Assembly: GCA_902538255.1 (NCBI GenBank)
Contig: CACBEJ010000001.1
Span: forward strand, 186,001 to 250,000
Source: an uncultured Pelagibacteraceae bacterium
GTDB taxonomy: Bacteria > Pseudomonadota > Alphaproteobacteria > Pelagibacterales > Pelagibacteraceae
Direction of reading: 5' to 3'
Length of the DNA: 64,000 bases
Of this stretch, positions 42,773 through 53,170 are shown in pieces. Each line of letters starts with the position of its first letter. The first letter of the stretch is position 1. The position numbers and the translations under genes were made by a program. A model generated the notes under the pieces. It had not been told where the DNA came from and did no database searches. It saw only the letters and a program-made list of their open reading frames with translations.

Positions 42773-44212
42773 ATGTCAGACAAAATGCTCAAATTTGTTA
42801 AAATAGGTCAACAAACTCCACCTAAAAGAGAAGTTGATAAGAGAAAGAAAGATTTTAATGAAATTTATGATGATTATATTAACGAAAAAGCCAAAGAACA
42901 GTCGAGTAGGTGTTCGCAATGTGGAGTACCTTTTTGCCAAGTTCATTGTCCTTTAAGTAACAACATTCCAGATTGGCTTAAACTGACAGCAGAGGGAAGA
43001 TTAAAAGAGGCATATGAATTATCTCAAAGCACAAACAACATGCCTGAAGTGTGTGGCCGAATTTGCCCCCAAGATAGATTATGCGAGGGAAATTGTGTAA
43101 TTGAACAGTCTGGTCATGGAACAGTAACTATTGGATCAGTAGAAAAATATATTACAGATAATGCTTGGGCTAAGGGTTGGGTAAAACCAATTAAGGTAAC
43201 GAATGAAAAAAATCAAAGCGTAGGAATTATAGGAGCAGGTCCTGCTGGTTTAGCTGCTGCAGAACAACTAAGAAAAAATGGATATAAAATTACTGTCTAC
43301 GATAGATATGATAGACCAGGAGGATTATTAATTTACGGAATTCCAAATTTTAAATTAGAAAAAGAAGTTGTAGAGCGAAGAACAAAACTTTTAAAGGATG
43401 GAGGAATTGAATTTGTTCAAAATTTTGAGGTTGGTAAGGATGCAAGCCTAGACCAATTGAGAAAAAAACACGATGCAATTTTAATTGCTACAGGGGTTTA
43501 TAAAGCAAGAGAAGTAAACTTACCTGGAAATGATCTTGATAATATTTTTCCTGCAATGGATTTTTTAACAGCATCTAATAAAAAAGGTTTAGGAGATAAT
43601 GTTGAGTTGTTTGATAAAGGAATTTTAAACGCAGAAGGTAAAGATATTGTTGTAATCGGTGGGGGTGACACAGCAATGGATTGTGTAAGGACTTCTATAA
43701 GACAGAATGCAAAATCTGTTAAATGTTTGTATAGAAGAGATAAAGAAAATATGCCAGGATCTGCTAGAGAAGTTGCTAACGCAGAAGAAGAAGGTGTTGA
43801 GTTTGTATGGTTATCAAGTCCTAAAGAATTTAAAGGTAAAAATAAAGTAGAAAAAATAATTGTAGACCAAATTAAATTAGGTGATCCAGACGAGACAGGA
43901 AGAAGAAAGCCACAAGTACAAGAAGGCTCAAGTTATGAAACAAAAGCAGATATGGTTATCAAAGCACTAGGTTTTGATCCTGAGGATTTACCAAATTTAT
44001 TTGATAGTAGTGAATTACAAGTAACAAAGTGGGGAACCATTAAAACAGATTTTGATACTATGGAAACAAATATAAAAGGTGTGTTTGCTGCCGGTGATAT
44101 AGTAAGAGGAGCTTCATTAGTTGTTTGGGCGATAAAAGATGGAAGAGATGCAGCAGCTTCAATTAAAACTTATTTAGAGAGTAAATCTAAAGTGGAAAAA
44201 AGAGTGGCTTAA
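42773..44212 (+). CDS. gltD: Glutamate synthase [NADPH] small subunit
   Basis: GltD supplies electrons from NADPH to the large subunit through FAD and Fe-S clusters. The 479 residues contain the N-terminal cysteine clusters RCSQCGVPFCQVHCP and VCGRICPQDRLCEGNC, the FAD-binding SVGIIGAGPAGLAAAEQL and the NADPH-binding IVVIGGGDTAMDCVRTS. The C-terminal GVFAAGDIVRGASLVVWAI is also typical. It overlaps gltB by one base (TAATG). The order small-then-large subunit is the reverse of enteric gltBD. Confidence 0.94.
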   Translation: MSDKMLKFVKIGQQTPPKREVDKRKKDFNEIYDDYINEKAKEQSSRCSQCGVPFCQVHCPLSNNIPDWLKLTAEGRLKEAYELSQSTNNMPEVCGRICPQDRLCEGNCVIEQSGHGTVTIGSVEKYITDNAWAKGWVKPIKVTNEKNQSVGIIGAGPAGLAAAEQLRKNGYKITVYDRYDRPGGLLIYGIPNFKLEKEVVERRTKLLKDGGIEFVQNFEVGKDASLDQLRKKHDAILIATGVYKAREVNLPGNDLDNIFPAMDFLTASNKKGLGDNVELFDKGILNAEGKDIVVIGGGDTAMDCVRTSIRQNAKSVKCLYRRDKENMPGSAREVANAEEEGVEFVWLSSPKEFKGKNKVEKIIVDQIKLGDPDETGRRKPQVQEGSSYETKADMVIKALGFDPEDLPNLFDSSELQVTKWGTIKTDFDTMETNIKGVFAAGDIVRGASLVVWAIKDGRDAAASIKTYLESKSKVEKRVA

Positions 44213-47200
44213 TGGAAAATTATAAAAAGAACCTTCACCTTTTAAAAGAAAATAATGTTTATTCAGAGGACATGGAGCATGATGCTTGTGGTGTTGGTAT
44301 AATTGCATCAACTGAAGGTAAAAAATCACGCAAAGTTGTAGAGTATGGTATCGAAGCGTTAAAAGCAGTTTGGCATAGAGGCGCTGTAGATGCCGATGGG
44401 AAAACTGGTGACGGAGCTGGGATTCACGTTGAAATACCTAAAGATTTCTTCATTGAAAAGATAGAAGTGACAGGACACACACATGACAATTCTGAAATAT
44501 GTGTTGGCATGATATTTCTACCTCGGAATGATTACTCAGCACAAGAAAGTTGCAAAACTATTGTTGAAAGTGAATTAACAAAAAATGATTTTAGTATTTA
44601 CGGCTGGAGACAAGTTCCAGTTAATCCAAATGTATTAGGAGAAAAGGCATTCCAAACAATGCCTGAAATTATCCAAGTACTGTTTAAACCTTATGATCCA
44701 GAATTAACAAATAAAGATTTAGAAAGAAAAATTTATGAAACTAGAAGAAAGATAGAAAATGAAGCTTTTAAAAAGTCTTTAAACAATTTTTATATTTGTT
44801 CATTGAGTTCTAAATCTATCATTTACAAGGGAATGTTTTTAGCTGAAGCTATCTCAGATTTCTATCTTGATCTAAAAGACGAGAGATTTGTTTCAAGGTT
44901 TGCTATTTTTCATCAAAGATTTTCAACAAACACAGCACCTAGTTGGAATTTAGCTCAACCCTTTAGAGCTATAGCACATAATGGAGAAATTAATACTTAT
45001 AGAGGAAATAAAAATTGGATGAAAGTTCATGAACAAGAGATGAATAGTCCCCTTTTTGACGATATTGAAAACTTAAAACCTGTTATACAACAGGGAGCAT
45101 CAGACTCTGCTGCATTAGACAATGTTTTTGAATTATTAAATATATCTGGTCAACCTGCGCCTTTGGCGAAGCTTATGTTGGTTCCAGACGCATGGTCAAA
45201 AAAAAATAAAACTCTAACAAAAGATCACCAACAATTATTTAATTTTTTAAACAGTACTATGGAGCCATGGGATGGACCGGCGGCTATTGCTGGAACTGAT
45301 AATGAATGGGTTATAGCTGCAAATGATAGAAATGGATTAAGACCTTTAAGATACGCAATTACAAAAGACAAATTATTATTTGCAGGTTCTGAAACAGGGA
45401 TGATTGAATTAAATGAAAAAAGAATTTTGTCAAAGGGAAGATTGGGCCCTGGGGAAATAATTGGAGTTAGAATAGAAAAAGGTAAAGTATTTACTAACAA
45501 GCAAATAAAAGATTATTTAGCCAAAGAATATAAACACTTTAATTCACAAATTATTGACCTAGATGATAAGTTAACTATTTCAGATGAAAAAAATTCTTTT
45601 TCGGGAGATGATTTAAGAAGAAGACAATATACTTTTGGAATAAGTTTAGAAGACCTTGAGCTTATACTGCATCCCATGGCGGAAGATGCTAAAGAAGCGA
45701 CTGGGTCTATGGGGGACGATACACCATTGGCTGTTTTGTCAGATAGGTATAGACCGTTATACCATTTTTTTAGACAAAATTTTAGCCAAGTCACAAACCC
45801 ACCAATAGACTCTTTAAGAGAAAACAAGGTTATGAGCTTGAAAACAAGATTTGGAAATCTTGGAAATATTTTAAATTTTGATAATTTAACAAAGCAAAAT
45901 ATTTATGTTTTAAATAGTCCAATATTATCAAATTCTCAGTTTGAAAAATTTATAAATTTTTTTGGTAATAATTCATCTATAATTGATTGTACTTTTTCCG
46001 AGGAAGAAACTTTATTTGATTCAATTAAAAAAATTCAAAAAGAAGCTGAAATTGCAGTAAGACAGGGAGTTACTCAATTGATCTTAAGTGACAAAGAGCT
46101 TTCTAACTTAAAACTTCCAATACCAATGCTTTTAGCAGTTGGATCAATTAATTCGTTCCTTATTGAAAAAAAACTAAGAGGATATGTATCTATCAATGTT
46201 CAATCTGGAGAAGCTTTAGATACACACTCTTTTGCAACTTTAATAGGAGTTGGGGCAACTACCGTAAACCCATATTTAGCATTTGATAGTTTATTTCAGC
46301 GTCATGAAAAAAAATTATTTGGCCAATTTAGCTTTAATGAATGTGTGGAGAGATACATAAAATCAGTAAACGCAGGTCTATTAAAAATTATGTCTAAGAT
46401 GGGTATTTCAGTTCTAAGTTCTTATAGAGGTGGATGTAACTTTGAAACTGTAGGTTTAAGCAGAACAATTGTTGCAGATTATTTTCCAGGAGTTGTCTCT
46501 AAAATTTCAGGTATTGGGCTTACGGGGATAGAGAAAAAAATTCGAGAAATTCATAAAGAGGCATTTGAAAGTACTGAAAGTATTTTGCCGATAGGTGGAA
46601 TATACAGATATCGTAAAAATGGTGAAACTCATCAATACCAGGGAAAATTAATTCATTTACTTCAAAGCGCTGTAGGATCTAATTCTTATGATGCTTATAA
46701 AAGATATGCAGACGGTATTTATAGTTTACCACCTATAAATCTTAGAGATTTAATTGATTTTAGAGAAAAAAAATTAAGTGGACCAATAGATATTTCTGAG
46801 GTTGAACCAATAGAAAATATTTTAAAAAGATTTGGAAGTGGGAGTATGTCTCATGGAGCTTTATCTAAAGAGGCACATGAAACTTTGGCAACTGGAATGA
46901 ATCGGATCAAAGGAGCTTCATGTAGTGGAGAGGGTGGTGAAGACGCAAGTAGATTTAAAGTTTTAGATAATGGTGACAGTGCAAACTCAAGAGTTAAACA
47001 AATAGCTTCTGCAAGATTCGGAGTAACAGTTAATTATCTTAATAATTGTAATGAGATAGAAATTAAAATTGCACAAGGTGCTAAGCCTGGTGAGGGAGGT
47101 CAGCTGCCTGGATTTAAAGTTACAGAGGAAATTGCTAAACTTAGACATTCAACTCCTGGAGTAACTTTAATATCACCACCACCGCATCATGATATTTATT

Positions 47201-48717
47201 CAATCGAAGATCTTGCACAACTAATTTATGATTTGAAACAGATAAATCCTAATGCAAGAATTGGAGTTAAGCTTGTTGCTTCCTCTGGAGTAGGAACAAT
47301 TGCAGCTGGTGTAGCTAAAGCAAAAGCAGATATAATATTAATTTCTGGACATAATGGTGGGACAGGAGCAACACCACAGACTAGTGTTAAGTATGTTGGA
47401 ATACCATGGGAAATGGGTTTGACGGAAGCAAATCAGGTATTAACTTTAAATAATCTTAGACATAAAATTACATTAAGAACAGACGGTGGAATTAAAACTG
47501 GAAGAGACGTGGTGATAGCTGCAATGATGGGTGCTGAGGAATATGGTGTTGCTACTACAGCATTGGTTGCAATGGGATGTATAATGGTAAGGCAGTGTCA
47601 TTCAAATACATGTCCTGTAGGCGTTTGTACTCAAGATGAAAAGCTTAGACAAAAATTTACTGGAACTCCAGAAAAAGTAGTTAATTTATTCACATTTATA
47701 GCCAGAGAAGTAAGAGAGATATTAGCAAATTTAGGTTTTAAATCATTAAATGAAGTGATTGGTAGGACAGACTTGTTAAAACAGGTTAGTAAGGGTTCTC
47801 CAAATTTAGACGATTTGGATTTAAATCCTTTATTTGTTCAAGCTGATACTGGAAATAATCCAAGGTATTGTGAGGATCAAGAAATAAATAGTGTACCAGA
47901 TACTCTTGACCAAGAAATTTGGCCAGAAATTGAACAAGCTTTAGATAATTCTGAAAAAATTGAAAAAGAATATCAAATAAAAAATACACACAGGGCAGTA
48001 GGCACAAGAATTTCTCATCATTTGTATAAAAAATATGGTTATGAAAAACTTGATGAAAACTTTTTAGTTTTAAATTTTAAAGGATCAGCGGGCCAATCAT
48101 TTGGTGCATTTTCTTCTAAAGGCTTGAAACTTGTATTAAAAGGAGATGCAAATGATTATGTCGGAAAAGGTTTGTCTGGAGCTACAATTTCGATAAAATT
48201 ATCTGAAGAGAGTAATTTAGTTTCAAACGAGAATACAATTTTAGGAAATACTGTTCTTTATGGAGCTACCTCAGGAAAACTTTTTGCTGCTGGCCAAGCT
48301 GGTGAAAGATTTTCAGTTAGAAATTCTGGTGCAGTTACAGTAATTGAAGGATGCGATTCTAATGGATGTGAATATATGACTGGTGGAACTGTAGTAATTT
48401 TAGGAGATGTTGGTGATAATTTTGCAGCTGGTATGACAGGTGGAATGGCTTTTATATATAACAAATCTCAACAATTTGAAAAGAAAGTAAATCCAGAGTC
48501 AGTAGTTTGGCAAAATGTAGAGACAGATTATTGGAAGGAATATTTAAAAAATTTAGTTAGTGAGCACTTTAAAGAAACTGAGTCTCAATTATCAAAAAAA
48601 ATAATTGAAAACTTTGATGATGAAGTAAATAATTTTGTTCAGGTATGTCCTAAAGAAATGTTGGATAAATTAATAAATCCAATTACTTTAAAAAAAGATA
48701 TAAAAAAAGTTAGCTAA
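44212..48717 (+). CDS. gltB: Glutamate synthase [NADPH] large subunit
   Basis: GltB transfers the amide nitrogen of glutamine to 2-oxoglutarate, giving two glutamates; with glutamine synthetase this is the main ammonia assimilation route. The 1501 residues start with a short propeptide and the catalytic N-terminal nucleophile Cys26 in HDACGVGIIAS. The glutaminase domain, central domain, FMN-binding synthase domain (SGHNGGTGATPQTSVKYVG), the 3Fe-4S motif (RQCHSNTCPVGVC) and the C-terminal beta-helix GXGXG domain follow. The length and order are normal. Minus-strand frames across it are shadows. Confidence 0.96.
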   Translation: MENYKKNLHLLKENNVYSEDMEHDACGVGIIASTEGKKSRKVVEYGIEALKAVWHRGAVDADGKTGDGAGIHVEIPKDFFIEKIEVTGHTHDNSEICVGMIFLPRNDYSAQESCKTIVESELTKNDFSIYGWRQVPVNPNVLGEKAFQTMPEIIQVLFKPYDPELTNKDLERKIYETRRKIENEAFKKSLNNFYICSLSSKSIIYKGMFLAEAISDFYLDLKDERFVSRFAIFHQRFSTNTAPSWNLAQPFRAIAHNGEINTYRGNKNWMKVHEQEMNSPLFDDIENLKPVIQQGASDSAALDNVFELLNISGQPAPLAKLMLVPDAWSKKNKTLTKDHQQLFNFLNSTMEPWDGPAAIAGTDNEWVIAANDRNGLRPLRYAITKDKLLFAGSETGMIELNEKRILSKGRLGPGEIIGVRIEKGKVFTNKQIKDYLAKEYKHFNSQIIDLDDKLTISDEKNSFSGDDLRRRQYTFGISLEDLELILHPMAEDAKEATGSMGDDTPLAVLSDRYRPLYHFFRQNFSQVTNPPIDSLRENKVMSLKTRFGNLGNILNFDNLTKQNIYVLNSPILSNSQFEKFINFFGNNSSIIDCTFSEEETLFDSIKKIQKEAEIAVRQGVTQLILSDKELSNLKLPIPMLLAVGSINSFLIEKKLRGYVSINVQSGEALDTHSFATLIGVGATTVNPYLAFDSLFQRHEKKLFGQFSFNECVERYIKSVNAGLLKIMSKMGISVLSSYRGGCNFETVGLSRTIVADYFPGVVSKISGIGLTGIEKKIREIHKEAFESTESILPIGGIYRYRKNGETHQYQGKLIHLLQSAVGSNSYDAYKRYADGIYSLPPINLRDLIDFREKKLSGPIDISEVEPIENILKRFGSGSMSHGALSKEAHETLATGMNRIKGASCSGEGGEDASRFKVLDNGDSANSRVKQIASARFGVTVNYLNNCNEIEIKIAQGAKPGEGGQLPGFKVTEEIAKLRHSTPGVTLISPPPHHDIYSIEDLAQLIYDLKQINPNARIGVKLVASSGVGTIAAGVAKAKADIILISGHNGGTGATPQTSVKYVGIPWEMGLTEANQVLTLNNLRHKITLRTDGGIKTGRDVVIAAMMGAEEYGVATTALVAMGCIMVRQCHSNTCPVGVCTQDEKLRQKFTGTPEKVVNLFTFIAREVREILANLGFKSLNEVIGRTDLLKQVSKGSPNLDDLDLNPLFVQADTGNNPRYCEDQEINSVPDTLDQEIWPEIEQALDNSEKIEKEYQIKNTHRAVGTRISHHLYKKYGYEKLDENFLVLNFKGSAGQSFGAFSSKGLKLVLKGDANDYVGKGLSGATISIKLSEESNLVSNENTILGNTVLYGATSGKLFAAGQAGERFSVRNSGAVTVIEGCDSNGCEYMTGGTVVILGDVGDNFAAGMTGGMAFIYNKSQQFEKKVNPESVVWQNVETDYWKEYLKNLVSEHFKETESQLSKKIIENFDDEVNNFVQVCPKEMLDKLINPITLKKDIKKVS

Positions 48718-49457
48718 ATTAATAATTTAAGCTCTTTTAAAATTATATGTAGGCATTTTTTATTTGATAAACTATGGTCACCTTTTCTTATAATATTTAA
48801 TTTTTTCTTAGCTTCTGGAAATAATCTTAAAACTTTTCTTGAATATGAGACAGGAACTGCCTCATCTTTTTCACCATGTACCATTGTGACTTTAATATTT
48901 GAATTTATTTTCTTATTTAAGACTTTATTTTTTCTACCATCTTTTATTAATTGTAGAGTAATTGGGTATTCATAATTGCCATGTTTTAATTGAAAAATAC
49001 CCTTACGTATTATTTCTTTTTTCATTTTTTTGGTAAATTTTTTCCACATTAAATTTTCTAAAAATTCAGGAGCAGCCCCTATTCCCAAAAATCCTTTAAT
49101 CTGTTTTTTGAAAATTTTGAATTGATTAAGCGAAATCCATGCACCCATACTTGAACCAATTAACACAAATTCTTTTTTCTTAACGTATTTTTTTATTAAA
49201 ATTGATGTCTCTTTACTCCATTTTGAAATATTTCCATTTTCAAATTTTCCAGAAGATTTACCATGACCAGAGTATTCAAGCGCTAAAAAACTTATCTTAT
49301 TTTTTTTAGCGAATTTCAAAAATGCATTTGGTTTTTTTCCTTCAAGATCTGACTTAAAGCCATGCAAAAAAACTATAAAAGAACTATTTTTAAAAAATTT
49401 GTAAATATATCTAATTTTCTTAGCATTTGATAATCGGTGAAATCTGAAATTTGCCAT
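48714..49457 (-). CDS. Alpha/beta-hydrolase (ABHD10-like)
   Basis: The 247-residue protein shows the hydrolase opening IVFLHGFKSDLEGKK, SGHGKSSGKF, the nucleophile elbow VLIGSSMGAWISL (Ser in GSSMG), VHGEKDEAVP with the acidic residue, and the His in RKGDHSLSNK. It fits the alpha/beta-hydrolase group that includes mitochondrial ABHD10 (thioesterase-like). No membrane segment is evident. It overlaps gltB by four bases tail-to-tail and is divergent from the glycosyltransferase. Substrate unknown. Confidence 0.8.
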   Translation of the reverse strand: MANFRFHRLSNAKKIRYIYKFFKNSSFIVFLHGFKSDLEGKKPNAFLKFAKKNKISFLALEYSGHGKSSGKFENGNISKWSKETSILIKKYVKKKEFVLIGSSMGAWISLNQFKIFKKQIKGFLGIGAAPEFLENLMWKKFTKKMKKEIIRKGIFQLKHGNYEYPITLQLIKDGRKNKVLNKKINSNIKVTMVHGEKDEAVPVSYSRKVLRLFPEAKKKLNIIRKGDHSLSNKKCLHIILKELKLLI

Positions 49458-49499
49458 AATCGTTTATAAGATTTATCTATTAATATATAATCATATCAA

Positions 49500-50654
49500 A
49501 TGTCATCTGATTTAAAAGTTTTACAAGTAATACCAAAATTAGGCTATGGAGGAGCTGAAACAGGATGTTATGATATTGCCCATTATTTACCTGAAAATAA
49601 TTGTAAATCATTTATTGTAACAAGTGGTGGTGAATTACTTAAATTTGTAGATAGAAAAAAAGTTAAAATATTTAGACTCCCAGTGCAAAGTAAAAATCCT
49701 TTACTAATTTTAGTTAATGCTTTTATATTAATTGGAATAATTTTAATTTATAATGTTACTCTAGTTCATGCGAGAAGTAGAGCACCTGCTTGGTCATGTT
49801 TGTTAGCAACAAAAATTACAGGACGAAAATTTGTAACTACATTTCACGGAACATACAATTTTAAGAGTAACATAAAAAAAATTTATAATTCAGTAATGAC
49901 TAGAGCAGATTTAATTATTGCAGGATCTAATTTTATTTTTTCTCATATTAAAAAAAATTATTCAAAATATTTAAATGATAAAAAAAAATTAATGGTTATT
50001 TTTAGAGGAATAAATGTTGACTACTTTGATCCAACAACCAAAATTGAAATTGATGAGAAAAAATTGTTAAAAAAATGGGACATTGAAAAAGATAAAAAAA
50101 TTATACTTTTACCTGGTAGATTAACTTCTTGGAAGGGACAGGAAGTTTTTATTGAGGCAGTTAACTTAGTAAATATAGAGCTCGGTTATGAGGCTTTTTA
50201 TGCTGTCATTTTAGGTAGTGATCAAGGTAGAGATTTATATAAGAAAAAATTAATAAGACTTTCAGAGCAATACAGATTATTGAAACAAATAAGATTCATA
50301 GATCATTGTAAAGATATGGCCTTAGCTTATAAAGTTTCTGATATTATTGTTTCAGCCTCAACCGAGCCAGAGGCTTTTGGCAGAGTTGCTGTCGAAGCAC
50401 AATCAATGGAAAAACCAATTATAGCAAGTAATATTGGAGGCTCTAACGAAACGATAATTGACGAAAAAACTGGTTTTTTATACGAAGCAGGAAATGTTAA
50501 ATCATTAAGTGATAAAATTTTAAAAACTCTTAACATGGATGAAACTTTATTAAAATCAATTGGTAATGAGGGAAGAAAAAACATAGTTCAAAAATTTAAT
50601 GTTGAAAAAATGTGCTTTTCTACTTATTCAGAGTATAAGAGATTACTAAATTAA
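49500..50654 (+). CDS. Family 4 glycosyltransferase
   Basis: The 384-residue GT-B enzyme shows LQVIPKLGYGGAETGCYDIA at the N-terminus, the sugar-nucleotide region ILLPGRLTSWKGQEVFIEAV and the GT4 signature EPEAFGRVAVEAQSMEKPII followed by GGSNETI. Such enzymes add a sugar to lipid-linked glycans or LPS. A hydrophobic stretch (LLILVNAFILIGIILIYNV) suggests membrane association. The thrS ATG follows its TAA directly and in the same frame, so this glycan gene heads a translation operon, an odd pairing. Confidence 0.88.
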   Translation: MSSDLKVLQVIPKLGYGGAETGCYDIAHYLPENNCKSFIVTSGGELLKFVDRKKVKIFRLPVQSKNPLLILVNAFILIGIILIYNVTLVHARSRAPAWSCLLATKITGRKFVTTFHGTYNFKSNIKKIYNSVMTRADLIIAGSNFIFSHIKKNYSKYLNDKKKLMVIFRGINVDYFDPTTKIEIDEKKLLKKWDIEKDKKIILLPGRLTSWKGQEVFIEAVNLVNIELGYEAFYAVILGSDQGRDLYKKKLIRLSEQYRLLKQIRFIDHCKDMALAYKVSDIIVSASTEPEAFGRVAVEAQSMEKPIIASNIGGSNETIIDEKTGFLYEAGNVKSLSDKILKTLNMDETLLKSIGNEGRKNIVQKFNVEKMCFSTYSEYKRLLN

Positions 50655-52571
50655 ATGCCGATAATAACATTACCTGACGGAAATAATATTGATTTTCCTA
50701 ATAAAGTTACTGGATTTGAAGTAGCTGAAAAAATTAGCAAATCATTAGCTAAACAAGCTATGGTTATAAGCGTTGATGGTGAGCTTAAAGATCTTGATTT
50801 TCTAATTGAAAATGATTGTTCTGTAAAAATTTTTACCTCAAAAAATCCTGAGGGCTTGGAAACCATAAGGCATGACACAGCTCATATTTTAGCTATGGCT
50901 GTTCAAGAATTATTCCCTGGAACTCAAGTTACAATTGGACCCGTGATTGAAAATGGATTTTATTATGACTTTGCTAGAAAAGAACCATTTACAGAAGATG
51001 ATCTTGTTAAAATTGAAAACAAAATGAAAGAGATTGTTGATAGGAATGAAAAAACAAAAAGAGAAGTTTGGGATAGAAATAAAGCAATTAGTCATTTTAA
51101 AAAAAAAGGAGAAATTTATAAAGCCGAGCTGATTGAAGCCATACCTGAAAACGAAGATGTATCAATTTATTTTCATGGAGAATGGCATGATTTATGTAGA
51201 GGCCCACACCTATCTTCTACAGGTAAAATAGGAAAATATTTTAAACTTACAAAAGTATCAGGAGCATATTGGAGAGGAGACTCTAATAATGAAATGTTGC
51301 AACGAATATATGGTACGAGTTGGGCAACTCAAAAAGATCTAGATGAATATTTGAAAAGAATAGAAGAAGCGGAAAAAAGAGATCATAGAAAATTAGGAAG
51401 AGAAATGGATTTATTTCACTTTAGAGAAGAAAGCCCTGGCTCAGTATTTTGGCATGAAAGAGGATGGAGTTTATTTCAAAAGCTAATTAACTACATGAGA
51501 AGCAGACAAGATGCTGCTGGTTATAAAGAGGTAAATACTCCTGAGGTACTAGATAGACAACTATGGGAAAAATCAGGACATTGGGAAAAATATGGAGAAA
51601 ACATGTACACCTCTGAAACACCAGATGAGAAAGTTTTTGCAATTAAACCGATGAATTGCCCTGGTCATATTCAGGTATTTAATCAAGGACTAAAAAGTTA
51701 CAGAGATCTTCCTTTACGGTTTGCTGAATTTGGAAAAGTTCATCGTTATGAGCCATCAGGTGCTTTACATGGGTTATTAAGAGTACGAGCCTTTACCCAA
51801 GATGATGCCCATATTTTTTGTACTGAAGATCAAATTACTAGTGAATGTTTAATTGTTACAAATTTAATACTAGATATTTATAAGGACCTTGGTTTTGAAA
51901 ATGTAATTCTAAAATATGCAGATAGGCCAGAAGTAAGAGTTGGCGATGATTTAATATGGGATAAAGCAGAAGCCTCTTTACTTGAAGCTGTTAAAGCTTC
52001 TAAATTAGAATATACTATTAATAAAGGTGAGGGAGCATTTTATGGTCCTAAAATTGAATTTGTTTTACGAGATGCTATCGGTAGAGATTGGCAATGTGGA
52101 ACTTTGCAAGTAGATTTAAATTTACCTGGAAGATTAGACGCTTCTTATGTTGACAAAGATGGAACTAAAAAGATTCCAGTTATGTTGCACAGAGCATTAT
52201 TTGGTTCTTTAGAGAGATTTATTGGAATTTTAATTGAAAACTATGCAGGCAAGTTTCCATTTTGGATATCTCCTTTACAAACTATGGTAATACCTATTTC
52301 AGAAGAATTTAACGATTATGCAGTAAAGGTATCAGATAAAATTAAAAATTCAGGTATAAGTTCTGCAGTAGATTTAAAAAATCATAATTTAAATTATAAA
52401 ATTAGAGATCATTCTTTAGCAAAAATACCGCTTTTATTAATTTGTGGTAAAAAAGAAGTTGACTCCAATTCAGTAACGATTAGAAGATTAGACTCTGATA
52501 AACAAGAAAATATGGGTATAGATAAATTCTTAAAAACATTCTCTGCTTTAAACAAAGCATCATCAAATTAA
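50655..52571 (+). CDS. thrS: Threonine-tRNA ligase
   Basis: ThrS charges tRNA-Thr. The 638 residues show the N-terminal TGS domain (ITLPDGNNIDFPNKVTGFEV), the editing domain (HDTAHILAMAVQELF, YYDFARKEPF), the class II core motifs (KPMNCPGHIQVF, RYEPSGALHGLLRVRAF) and the anticodon-binding domain at the end. The length is typical. It starts immediately after the upstream TAA with no Shine-Dalgarno in view and is followed by infC in the same frame. Confidence 0.96.
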   Translation: MPIITLPDGNNIDFPNKVTGFEVAEKISKSLAKQAMVISVDGELKDLDFLIENDCSVKIFTSKNPEGLETIRHDTAHILAMAVQELFPGTQVTIGPVIENGFYYDFARKEPFTEDDLVKIENKMKEIVDRNEKTKREVWDRNKAISHFKKKGEIYKAELIEAIPENEDVSIYFHGEWHDLCRGPHLSSTGKIGKYFKLTKVSGAYWRGDSNNEMLQRIYGTSWATQKDLDEYLKRIEEAEKRDHRKLGREMDLFHFREESPGSVFWHERGWSLFQKLINYMRSRQDAAGYKEVNTPEVLDRQLWEKSGHWEKYGENMYTSETPDEKVFAIKPMNCPGHIQVFNQGLKSYRDLPLRFAEFGKVHRYEPSGALHGLLRVRAFTQDDAHIFCTEDQITSECLIVTNLILDIYKDLGFENVILKYADRPEVRVGDDLIWDKAEASLLEAVKASKLEYTINKGEGAFYGPKIEFVLRDAIGRDWQCGTLQVDLNLPGRLDASYVDKDGTKKIPVMLHRALFGSLERFIGILIENYAGKFPFWISPLQTMVIPISEEFNDYAVKVSDKIKNSGISSAVDLKNHNLNYKIRDHSLAKIPLLLICGKKEVDSNSVTIRRLDSDKQENMGIDKFLKTFSALNKASSN

Positions 52572-53117
52572 GTGGCAGACTTCAAACAAAATTATTTTCA
52601 AAGAAGAACTAAGGACAAAGGTCCAAGATCTAACAATAGAATTTCTTCTCCTGATGTACAAGTAATAGCAAGTGATGGAGAAAATCTTGGAGTTATAAGT
52701 ACCAATGAAGCTATTTCAATGGCAAAAAATCAAGGTTTAGATTTAATTGAAATAGCACCTAATGCAAATCCTCCAGTATGTAAAATAATGGATATGGGTA
52801 AATACAAGTATGATGCTCAGAAAAAAGCAAATCTAGCAAAGAAAAAACAAAAAATTGTTTCTTTAAAAGAAATTAAAATGAGACCTGTTACGGAAACTCA
52901 TGATTATGAGTTTAAAGTTAAAAATGCTAAAAAATTTATAGCTAAAGGAGATAAGGTAAAATTCACTATTAGATTTAAAGGTAGAGAACTTCAGCATTCC
53001 CATTTAGGAAACGAACTAATGGGCAAAATTAGAGAAGATATGAAAGATATCGGTAAGGTGGAATTACATCCCAAGTTTGATGGGAAGCAAATGATCATGG
53101 TAATTCAGCCTTTATAA
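52572..53117 (+). CDS. infC: Translation initiation factor IF-3, GTG start
   Basis: IF-3 keeps ribosomal subunits apart and checks start-codon pairing. The 181 residues contain the N-terminal domain (GPRSNNRISSPDVQVIASDG, LDLIEIAPNANPPVCKIMD) and C-terminal domain (KMRPVTETHDYEFKVKNAKKF). The start codon is GTG, lying directly after the thrS stop (TAA GTG) in the same frame; no ATG or ATT occurs before the conserved region and no Shine-Dalgarno is present. Rare starts in infC are known to give IF-3 control over its own translation, which may apply here. Confidence 0.93.
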   Translation: MADFKQNYFQRRTKDKGPRSNNRISSPDVQVIASDGENLGVISTNEAISMAKNQGLDLIEIAPNANPPVCKIMDMGKYKYDAQKKANLAKKKQKIVSLKEIKMRPVTETHDYEFKVKNAKKFIAKGDKVKFTIRFKGRELQHSHLGNELMGKIREDMKDIGKVELHPKFDGKQMIMVIQPL

Positions 53118-53170
53118 GCCTTAATAGAGGTTGTAAAATTATATCTTTCTTTGTATAAGTCCGCTGAATT

